NCBI GenBank assembly: GCA_025677815.1
Contig: JAIXMP010000016.1
Coordinates: 682,001 to 746,000 of the forward strand
DNA: 64,000 nucleotides
Direction of reading: 5' to 3'
From: Phascolomyces articulosus
Lineage: Eukaryota; Mucoromycota; Mucoromycetes; Mucorales; Lichtheimiaceae
A program made the translations under genes and the position numbers. Numbering within the stretch: position 1 is the first letter of the stretch; every line of letters starts with the position of its first letter. Under the pieces are notes generated by a model. The model was given only the letters and a program-made list of their open reading frames with translations. It did no database searches and had not been told where the DNA came from. This document shows, one piece after another, positions 36,505 through 46,402 of the stretch.

Positions 36505-37444
36505 GTAGAAACTTAATTAATATATATTTATATATATTTATAAAAAGAAAACTACACAAGAAAAGGGAAGAATAATAATTTATAAAAGAAGAAAGAAGAA
36601 CAAGAACAAGAAGAAGAGAAAAAAAAGAGTAATAAAATGATTATAATAAAATAGGGCGTTAGTTAAATAATAAAGCAAACACACCCACTTGTAACTCCTT
36701 ATTGATCTCTCTTACTTTTTTAACTAGGTTATCCCTGTTTTAGTTCACTATAATATATATTATTATTATTACTATTATTATATAACTTACTCATATTTCA
36801 CTCAACATGATCTTCTTCTTCTTCTTCTTCTCTCCTCTCCCCCCCCCCAATTTGTTCAACGCAGAGGCCATAATAAAAAGAGGAGTATATTATGTGTGTT
36901 TGTGTGTGTGTGTATAATTCACATCTTATATTTCTTATATATGTGCTGTTTATATAAATAATAAGGGGATCATCACCTCTCTCTCATATTATTAACCAAA
37001 AGTGGCTCTTTTTTATCTTTTCACATGTCGCCACCCAAAAAATATTTAGAGAGTATATAGCCATCATTATGATGATCCTTAACATTTTTTCTTTTTATAA
37101 AATATTGATCAAGAAGAAATAGAATTAGATGAACCTATATCCCCCTTATTTTACGTATATATCAATCAAACTACTTTTCTTTTTTAACTGTTTTAGCATT
37201 AGAATAATAATACATGAGAGATAAAGAGGAGGAAAGAAGGATGAAAAGGATAAATTTATGCATCTTTATATATTATTAGAACTATTTTTAATATAATAAA
37301 ATTATAAATAAAGTAGAAGAAAATGAAGCATAATATTATTTATTAATGTACACAATTAAAAAAGAAAGAGAGAGAGAGAGAGAGAGCGAGAGATAAAATT
37401 ATATATGTATATGTGCAAATAGGTAAGGTTTATTAATTTATTTT
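36505..37444. other. Tandem intergenic between corepressor stop and kinase start region
   Basis: Rich in simple sequence: CTT repeats (36809-36830), a C run (36841-36848), GT repeats (36899-36913) and AG repeats (37367-37391). Reading minus strand, it contains the kinase promoter and the 3' flank of the kinase's upstream neighbour. No gene found. Confidence 0.5.
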
Positions 37445-40400
37445 TTAGTCAAACCATGAATGCCAATTGCTACTTTGATTGGTGGAATCACTTGGTTCAT
37501 CACTATTTAAAAGATCAGAAACCTTTGTAACAGAAGAAGAGGGTGGTGGTTTAGGTGCTTGTGGATGATGTTGGTGATGATGGGGTGGTAGTGGAGGTGG
37601 TTGTTGCTGTTGATGTGGATGTTGTTGTTGATGATATGGAGGAGGTGGAGGGACAGGTGTACCACGAGGACTAGGTGGTTGTAATGGATGTGCTGCTCGA
37701 TCCGTATGCATATGCGGATATGGATGAGATGGAGGTGGTGCATGTTGTGGATGAGATGGATGAACATGAGGATGTTGCTGTGGTGGTTGAGATGGTGGCG
37801 GCGGATGAGATGGAGGATAAGGGGATACAGTGGCTGCTCTGGATGGAGGTGATGATTGAGGACCTGCTGGTGGAGGTGGTGCTGGTGCCGGATGTACATG
37901 TAATGGTGAATATCCTGGTGGTCCTGCTTGTGGAGGAGGAGGAGCACCATGATATGTGTGCATTACTCCAGGTGGTTGATGCTGTCTAGGTGCTGCTACA
38001 GCTGGAGGTGGTGCTGGTGGAGAAGGTGTATAATAACCTACACGGGCACCACTTGCCATGGATGGACTGGCATAAGCAGGTTGTTCTGTTACTGCAGGTT
38101 GAGGGAATGGTACATTTTGTAATACTCGGAAATGTGTCTTGGAACTTTCATCATAAGCACCTGTAGGTGGTTGCTGCGGTTGTGGTGGTGGCTCTTGTGA
38201 ATGACGTGTTGGTTGAACTTGAGGAACAATAGATGCTGGAGGTGGTGGCACTTGTTGTGGTGGTTGGGAAGGAGCAACAGCCGTGGTAGAAGGGGGTGGT
38301 TGCGGAGCAGCAGCAGAAGATGGTTGTTGAGAACGTTCATGTCGTTTCACCACTGTATCCAATTTCATCTTTTCTTCATTATTCACATAAAAGTTTCGTA
38401 CCTGTGTTGCTGTCTTTGAAGTCAATGCGTTGGCCACCTTTTCCCAATCACATCCATAACGTTCCAAACATCGCATCAATTCATTCTTTTCAGAAACAGT
38501 CCAATAAGAAGAATAAGCAGGTCTTTTCGCAGCATCTGAAGACATGGTTGTTCCAGGAGGTCTACCCGGTCTACGTGTGGGGCGACTTGAAGAAAATTCA
38601 ATTTCCATCCATTCTTCCATCACATCGCTATCCACTGCTTTTCCAGATGAAGTACGTGCCCGTCGTCGTCGTTGAACTCCTTGTACCGTACCTGCTGCCG
38701 AAGTAATACCACTTTTTGCCTTTTCATTTTCCATTTGAGTAGATAATGTACGTGTATGACCACCACCTCCACTTGTTGGTTTTGAACTCACGTTGGCAGG
38801 TGGTGTTGTTGCACCCATTCTACACATTCCCATCAATGCAGCAGCTGCATCCTCTTCCTCTGCTTTCAAGTCAGGTCGTGCACCTGTAATTTCATTTGTT
38901 GATGTTTCACTGCTTGTTGCAATAGTAGTTGTAGATGCTGTGGTTGCCGTTGCTGTGGTTGTTGTTACTGGAGCAGCAGTAGCATTAGTAACAGATGAAA
39001 CAGTAGCAGCTGTTGTCGCAGATGATGAAGTGGGTGCCGATGGTTGTTGAGGTCCTGGTGTAGATTCAGATTCTTCATCAAATGCATTTGGGCCATATTT
39101 TCTTTTATAATTATGATAAAAATTACGACATTGATCTTCAGTCTTTGTACCCACCAGTGCTGCAACACGTGTAAAATTACGACCATGAGCTTTGAATGCT
39201 TCAATAGCTGCTTTTTTATCCTCATCCGTCCATTTCGCTGTGCCTGCCAAATTTCGTTCTGAGCCATCCATTTCATCAATCGATTCGGCATTCATCGTGC
39301 TGGTGGGAGCAACAGCAGCAGTAGCAGTAGGGATAGTCGTTGTTGTTTCCATAGATACCACTTGAGCTACACCTACAGAACCTCTGGGAGATCGGCCTTT
39401 ACGTCTTGGTAATCGTCGTTTATCAACACGACTCTTGTCCAATTCTTCCCCTGCCACAGATGATGATCCAAAAGGTATACCTCCTGCAGCTCCTGCTGCT
39501 GTAGATGATAATCCAGATGTTCCTGCTTGTGCTGCAGAACTTGTTGGTGCTGACGCTGAAGGTGTTGGACCAGGTCGTTTGGTACGTCGACGTTCATGAA
39601 CACCATCCCAATATGCATTGGCCTCTTCCAATTCACGTAACTCACGACTTTTTCGTTCCGTTTCCTTTTGTTTTGCTTTATTTCGTGATACCTGAGCTTC
39701 ACCAATATCTGTCATTAAGGCAGATCCCTTACTCTTGCCCTTTCTTGTCGTAGATGCGCCAGTTGCACGTCGAATCGCTTGAGCCAAACGATCCCGTCTC
39801 TTGCTACCTTTACCTCGACGTCCTTTACTTACCAAAGCCTTGAAATCAATCTTTGTCTTTTTTCGATAATAAAAGAGGACGCATTGAGGAGCGGTTTTGG
39901 TCTTGACAGCAGCAGCAATTTTTTCAAATTGCTTCGGGTATTGCATATAACTTTCCATAAATGCCGTCATTTCTTGCTGTGTCCAATGATCTTCTGTATC
40001 AGGGCCAGTATGATAATACGTCAGTGGATCCATCACAAGACCGCTTCGATCATCAAATGTGCGCATCCGCTCCTTTTCGTCTAAAATCATGGGTGGAATG
40101 GTAGCTGTTGTTTTGGCTGCTCGCAATTCAGGATTGCGCATATCGGCAGATTCAAGGGATTGAATAATTTCCAAAAGTTCAGCTTCAGAACGAGCTGCAT
40201 CGGATGTCCATGCATTTTGGGCAGGACCTCCATATGAATTACCACCATCGGTACCAAATCGTAAAGCATCACTATCCCCACTGAAAACAACACCATCCAC
40301 CAATTCATCATTGTCCTCTTCCATACGACGTCGTGATTGAGAAGTCGAACGATAGGTATATTTTTCGGAAGCACGTCGTTCATGATCTCGAATACGATCC

Positions 40401-43400
40401 AAAGAAAGATTACGTTGTTTCCAATCCTCATACCGTTCTTGATACTCTTTTTTCAATCGCCATTCCTTCTTTTTCATCTTTTTATGATGGTCCGCTATAC
40501 TGTGGGTCATGAATACCTTGATCTTATCAAAGTTTTCGACATTTTCCTTGTAACAAGGGTAGTCTTCAATGGATTTGTATAAAGATTGGCTCCATGCTTC
40601 TTCATCAGACCAATCCTCGGACGTATCTGGTTTGCCTTGCCATCCACCAATCATTTTGGAGTTCTCTTTGGCAATTTTGCGATTTTCGGCCATCAATTTT
40701 TCTGATAAAAGATCGTCAGTCTCATCGTTGGAACGAACTTGATTAATTAAAAGTTGAGGACGTTTGCGCATCACAGGAGAGGCTTTGAGTGAGGATAAAT
40801 TTTCAATATCGGCCATGGGTTGTGCTCGGCTTGTTTCTTCACTAATCACTTGAAGTGCTTGTTGTTTTGCAGCTTCTTCTTCTTCACGTTCTTTTTGTTC
40901 TTGCGCTGCTTCAGCCACTGCTGCTGCCTCTGCTTCGTCCCGTTCTTCATGCGTGTTCTCTTTTTTATTCTCTCCCTCTTCTTCTTCTTCAAGTTTATTC
41001 ATTTGTTCCAACATTTCTTCATACATAGAAATATCGTTTTCGATTTGATCAATACGTTCAACAATTTCTTGCTGTGTCATTTGCTTTGCAGTATCTGACT
41101 CGGGTGCAACTTCATCCGTTGCTGTTACAGTTGCTGTTGCTACCACTTCAGCAGTGACTCCAGCAGGTGTATTTTGCGTATCTCCATCCACAATCATCAT
41201 GTCATTATTGCTATTTGATGTAGGTTCTACTGTAGGAACATTCATATCCAAATCATCTGCTTTTTCATCACGAGTCGCGTCGGATGTATTGGGAGTAGAA
41301 ATGGTGATAGGTGGTAGTTGTGGTACATGACGTTTCTCATCCAGAGTCGCAGCAAGATCATCCTCATTATCACCCTTATTGTTATCATTATGATCATCCG
41401 TCAGTTTATGGTTTTCAGCCTTTGGTGATTGCGCAACAATATTTTCAGATGGTTTCTGTTCATGCTCTTGTTGTTGTTCCGATTGTTGTATTGGTGTTGA
41501 GGATACGCCTGTATCTTCTGTGTTGATGATAGAAGTAGTTGTAGCTGTTGGTTCTTCTTTTTTCACTTTGATTTGATCTTCTTCTTTTTTTACTTTGATT
41601 TGATCCTCTTCTTCTTTATGATCATCATCATTATCAACAGGTCGAGTATCTTCTTTCATGGTAGGTTTTGATTCTGTTTCTGTTTTGATGGATTCTGCAA
41701 TTTCTGATGTCGTAGAAGAAGGAGGAGGCGAACGGCGATCATCTGTCGTCGTCGTTGATACTTGATCTGAATCAGGTCTATCATTATCTTTACGATCTGG
41801 GGAATTCCCTCGTTTTGGTGTCACTGTCGTTGATTCAATCTCTTCTATGTGTTTTTTAATAAGCAAAAGCATAACAAGGAATATATGAAGGTAAGTAGAA
41901 TAAAAAAGAAAAAAAGAGTAAGGAATCAGGTTGACATCATGTTGAAAAAAAAAATCATTTAAAGTTTTGAATAAAATAATTCACTTACCAAATCCAGAAG
42001 ATCTTTCCATATCATCCAATTTCATATCCTCTCTTCCTGCTCCAGGTCGTTGTGCTGTAGTAGGTGTGGTTGCTGTGGATGAAGGTGGAACAGGAGCCCA
42101 AGGTGGTATCCCAGTTGCAGAACTTGCACTTCGTGGACTTTTGATACTTCCTTCACGGTCTCGATCACGATCACGTCCCTTGATCGGTCCAATATTAGAA
42201 GGTGCTGGGCTCGAACTTGGACCCCATGAACGTGCTGGTCGTCCACGATAACGATCTGAATCCATGGGTGCATTCCGTGGTACGTGTCTATAGAAATCGC
42301 GATCATCGATACGATCTCGGTCATAATACGGTAAATGAGGTCCACCCGGAGAAGGTGGCATATCACGATCACGATCGCGATCAGGTCGGTATGAATCGCC
42401 GCCAAAAGGTGCATAAGACATAGACAACGAAGGCGGTGCAAGTGGTGGAGGTGGACCATAACCTGAATTATCATATCGCATCATATAACTACAAAAATCA
42501 TCAAATATACTCAGTCAATTTTTTTTTACATTTACATAGTAAACAATAATGAACAAGATATTTACCCATCTCTATCACGACTTCTTATATCCATATCTCG
42601 CCAGTCATCTCGATACCGTCGATCTCTTTCGCGATCACGATCACGATCACGATCACGATCACGGTCGCGATGCCAATCATTATATCGTGAAGGTGGTGTA
42701 TATGAATCTGGTCCATTATTTCCTAATCGTGTATCGTCTTTTGTATCCTTATTAAAATTGGTGGGTGTTGCATTTTTTGTATCTTTGATCCTCTCGTTAC
42801 TTGCTACACGAAAACCGTTTATTTTTTACATTGATTAATTATTATTTTTTTCTTTCAAATCGTCGTTGCTTTTTTTTTTTTTGAGTGAATGTAGAGATTG
42901 CTTACTGTCTCGACGCACTGAACCACTTGACGACGATTTTGGATATTCTCGTGGAATCGAAGAAGAGGGTGGATAATGATGAGGTGGTGGCAAATCTTCG
43001 CGGTAATATCGTGGATATCGATTATCTCTGAATGCATAATAATAAAAATAAAGAAATCAGCTTCAAGACTTTTTTTGCCAAGTTTTTGTTTAATGACAAA
43101 GCATTCTTTGGACCCCCTTTTTTTCATTCAAAAAAAAGTGGGGAACAAAGAAAAGGGAAGAGAGTGAATGGTAAAATAAAATAACAAACCTATCTCTACC
43201 GCGAGAAAGGTATCTATCGTCTCGCATATTCAAAGAAAGTCGATCCCTTCCTCTATCTCTGTCACGATCACGATCTCGTTCTCTGAGTTCTCTATAATCG
43301 TCAATGGCGTTCGACATTGCACTTCTGGGGCGGTAGCTATAAGAATCGTAACGAGAGTTATAACGTGGTGGCATATAACGTCCATCATTATAAGGTGGTG

Positions 43401-43464
43401 ATCTAGACCGGGACCGTGAACGAGAATGTGTTCCGCGTGATGATGTTGAGCCTGCAACGCTCAT
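37445..43464 (-). CDS. Large SANT/Myb-domain corepressor, Snt1/NCoR-SMRT-like
   Basis: About five exons give roughly 1,850 residues. Exon 1 (start 43464, MSVAGSTSSRGTHSRSRSRS) and exons 2-4 encode an Arg/Asp/Ser-rich N-terminus with RDRDRDRD runs. The 41872-37445 exon is acidic/Ser/Thr-rich, then a helical region (NDISMYEEMLEQMNKLEEEE). Three SANT domains follow: WTQQEMTAFMESYMQYPKQF with KTKTAPQCVLFYYRKK; KWTDEDKKAAIEAFKAHGRN with GTKTEDQCRNFYHNYKR; and YWTVSEKNELMRCLERYG with TSKTATQVRNFYVNNEE. The C-terminal 330 residues are Pro/Gln/His-rich. Adjacent SANT domains after a coiled region are the layout of NCoR/SMRT and yeast Snt1, which scaffold Hos2/HDAC3-type deacetylases (Set3 complex) in the nucleus. 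A third SANT domain is unusual for NCoR. Low-complexity frames make many antisense shadows. Confidence 0.85.
41552..41605. repeat. 27-bp coding tandem duplication in the corepressor gene
   Basis: Two units, 41552-41578 and 41579-41605, differ by one base and encode EEDQIKVKK twice. With the flanking EE this makes two V-K-K-E motifs, the consensus for SUMO attachment. Modification is inference. Confidence 0.75.
42631..42670. repeat. (CGATCA)n coding hexamer repeat
   Basis: Five to six copies of CGATCA in one row encode alternating Arg-Asp on the minus strand. Further shorter copies occur at 42164-42176, 42365-42380 and 43262-43275 in the same N-terminal region of the corepressor. Confidence 0.8.
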
Positions 43465-44220
43465 TATTATTATTTTATATTTTAATATAAGGTTGTGTGT
43501 AAGTGTGTGTGTGGTGTTAGTGAGTGGTGTTGTGTAAGTTGTAAAGGCGACTAATTCTGAGCACCATTTCGTTTTAGTGTTATCGTGACTTTTTATTATT
43601 ATTATTTATATGATTACTATAAACAGCAGATAGTAATCCACCTTTATTTTATATTTTAACCTGTATTTTTTCTCTTTACGTCATTCTCCATAAGAGTCGA
43701 ATTCCTTCTTTTCTGGGAAGATTCATTTAGAAAAAAAAATAATAATCATAATCTTGAAAACATTACAGAGAATACCATTAGCACAATCTAGTTTTTAGAA
43801 ACCAAGACAACTAGAAAACCATGACAACCATTATGATGTAAAACCTAATCCACCATAAACAGCAGTATTCTTTCTTCGCAGTTATCACATGTATACACCC
43901 TAAAAAGAAAACAGAAACGATATGACTTTATTCGAGCAATAGGCCAGAAATAACAATACATCGATTACAGTCTATATTGGTCGTTGATATTTATTCAAAT
44001 CATAATAATGGTTCAAACAAAGGAAGTCATTTATCATACCAATAAAGACGACTCACGAAATTAGTTCAATGCTAGATGGATCTCATGATGGACGTTATTA
44101 TACATAGAAGGAGCTCGATATAACGAATATATACTTGCAGAACCCATTGTAAAACCAGATTAATATCATACACATAAAATTATTTTGGTGAAATAAATAA
44201 AGCTAATTAATGATATATGT
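43465..44220. other. Intergenic, promoter of the corepressor
   Basis: Contains GT-repeat-rich leader sequence just upstream of the corepressor start (GTGTGTAAGTGTGTGTGTGG at 43494-43513) and then AT-rich DNA. No gene found. Confidence 0.45.
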
Positions 44221-44600
44221 TTATCTATTCAGCATGTAATTTTTTTTATTTACATCAATAACTTTATATTCGTATTCATATTTAAATTCAGTATGTTTGA
44301 TTTTTACATAATGGCACAACATCTCTTCCATAGTGAGCGGCCATTCAGAAATAACTAATTTTTCAAGGCTGACTGCTTTCTCCATCAAATAAATGATTCC
44401 ATAATCAGATACATTGACAAGTTGGTTCAAGTCAATCTCGATAAGATCTTTCACGAATTCAACATGTGTTATAATATATTCATAGCTAATTCCTTTGATG
44501 TCATCTAGGGAGATGTCTGTCACTTTATTTGTAGATTTGCTGAAAAATCCTTGCAATCCTCGATTTGAAATACCACAGGAGTGACTAAAGATATTAATAT
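44221..44600 (-). pseudogene. Leucine-rich-repeat (F-box type) gene fragment
   Basis: The minus frame reads HSCGISNRGLQGFFSKSTNK, VTDISLDDIKGISYEYI, LIEIDLNQLVNVSDYGIIYL and AVSLEKLVISEWPLTMEEML. These are irregular AMN1/F-box-type LRRs (N-x-G-L..F and V-S-D-x-G-I patterns). There is no F-box or credible start nearby, and the upstream frame (44594-44848) does not join with good content. This is the decayed C-terminal part of an LRR protein, possibly related to the intact gene at 7292-9565. Confidence 0.5.
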
Positions 44601-44963
44601 TGTGGGTTGTTTTTTATGTCTGGGACGGAATCTAACGCTATATATATGGGGTAGTAAGAGCTGTCCCTTAAATGAGTTCTTCGAACGCTGTACTCGTTGT
44701 ATTTAAAGATGTTGATGATGAGGATGATGATAGAAGTGAAACGTAGTGTTGGAATAATCGAGAAGGAAATCAAGTTTTTGTCGTCGTAGTAGCTGGTTCT
44801 ATCTTCATATTGCAGTTCCTCATGTAACTTATAAAGACTATAGGTCATTCACCTTAAACAGGAACAACATTACCTACGTATTTAATCAAAATCTCTAAAA
44901 GAAATTATTAACTATATGTATACGAGTATCCATTCATTATATTGTTCTAATTTCAATATTATC
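44601..44963. other. Short interval between LRR fragment and P450 fragment
   Basis: Open frames on both strands exist, but none shows motifs. The minus frame at 44594-44848 may be further decayed LRR-protein sequence. Confidence 0.35.
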
Positions 44964-45515
44964 AGTTGCATGGCGTGGAATGCTTGTACCAAAGGACACT
45001 TGGACTATGACTAATATTATGATGGAAGCTCATACGCATCCTGAAAAGTACCCTACAAAATCGTAAAGAAAATCGTGATCAATTTAATTTTGGATGGGGA
45101 GGGTAAAATGCACGACTTTTTCTTTTTTTTTACAATCATTATACTTTAAAACCACAGAAAACATTAACATCTGGTGTCAATTCATTCTCCAAATTTACAT
45201 AAATTAGACGTGTCTGTGCGGGTTCGTACTTGGTACGCATTATAAAAAAAACATGCTTCGGACCTTTTCCAAACAGATTTTTATTTCCATGATACCGCAC
45301 ACTACAAACATAAAGGCTGGAACGCAAATGTTTAATAATTGGGTCCGAGTCCTCTCAAGTGATATTGCCAGCTTTGGGTGAAAATGGTAATGAGATTTGA
45401 GAAACATTAGAAACTGTTTGAGTCTTATCTGGTCTTATAGCGGTTTCTCCAGTGTCATTCCTACTTTGCACCAAGCAGTAGGATTGTTGATTCTCCTCCT
45501 TTTATACCATATATC
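44964..45515 (+). pseudogene. Truncated duplicate of the cytochrome P450 3' end
   Basis: The stretch matches the 3' part of the P450 gene at 46403-48776. WRGMLVPKDTWTMTN parallels WRGMLIPKGTWIMPN; FNFGWG recurs; ACGTGTCTGTGCGGGTTCG at 45208 corresponds to the heme-Cys exon (ACGTGTGTGTGTAGGTTCC). The last-exon segment (GGGTCCGAGTCCTCTCAAG, then AATGGTAATGAGATTTGAG) has stop codons in it. The PERF-containing segment is deleted and the first two-thirds of the gene is absent. Similarity runs into the 3' flank (CTCATGTATACAAT near 45550 and 48853), so DNA rather than an mRNA was duplicated; introns are kept. Confidence 0.8.
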
Positions 45516-45598
45516 CAAGAAGATAACTTCTGTTCTTTTCTGACACACTCTCATGTATACAATATGAATTTTTATTTATTTGCATTCTTTTTTATACA

Positions 45599-45622
45599 TT
45601 ATATATATATATATATATATAT
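45599..45622. repeat. (AT)n microsatellite
   Basis: About 12 AT dinucleotides just 3' of the P450 fragment. It may mark one end of the duplicated segment. Confidence 0.8.
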
Positions 45623-45976
45623 TAATGCTATATATTAGAAGTGCTGATGGATTGGGAAAAATGAATAATAGTGATTAAATAAAGAGAAAATAAACGACGT
45701 GATTGATTTATTTTCCATCGTCTCATAATCGATAATTACACTGAAATTTGCAAAGGCGAAAGAAATGCAGAAGAGAGTCCGCTATATTGAAAATCATACT
45801 GGTGTTTCCTCTAAACGTAGGGGTCACCTAAAATGTTCTATATAGTACAGCCTTCAGTTAACTCTACATATTGACATGCTATAGTCTAATGAATAATAAT
45901 TATAATGTATAAACAAAAATGCCACTCTAGTAATTATATAGCTATAGCCTTTAATATTCATTATATTATATTATAG

Positions 45977-46153
45977 TATGAATCGAATAAGAAAAATGTC
46001 ACAAAACGCATTAACTATTACCAGGAGAAGGAAGGTCTTACATTAGTATACATAGATGATCCTGTATTATTAAATCGAGGTTTTATTACAAAAAAAGGAT
46101 TATATGTAATATCTACAAGTCATAGTACAACCAAATATATTGTTTGTTTATGA
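45977..46153 (+). other. Exon-like remnant before the P450 gene
   Basis: After a tattatag acceptor a 58-codon frame reads YESNKKNVTKRINYYQEKEG, LTLVYIDDPVLLNRGF and ITKKGLYVISTSHSTTKYIV before TGA (46151-46153). Composition looks coding. No upstream exon is evident. YIDD recalls the reverse-transcriptase box, but the surrounding residues do not support that. Probably a relic last exon. Confidence 0.3.
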
Positions 46154-46402
46154 TTGTTTATAAATAATACATCCAATGAATCATTTGAACGAATACTAAT
46201 GACTGGGAAGGGAATTCATGCATCCAGTGTCTTGCTGGGCTCGGCGCCCCTGCCGTCAATTTGAAAAATCCTATTACCGGAACAACAAAATTCCCCCATA
46301 TTCTGGCTCCATATTCACTGGTTTGGAAACTAAGATTCCGAATAACTAAGAACACTATAAATATTTGTTTGATCAAAATATGATAATAGATAACTATTAA
46401 CA

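Noticed and set aside
37507..40582. Many long open frames on both strands inside the corepressor gene
   Set aside because: They are shadows of low-complexity Pro/Gln/His/Ala codons; only the long minus frame has domains.
45977..46153. YIDD box taken as reverse transcriptase
   Set aside because: The neighbouring residues do not fit the RT palm (no hydrophobic strand pair), so the match is likely chance.
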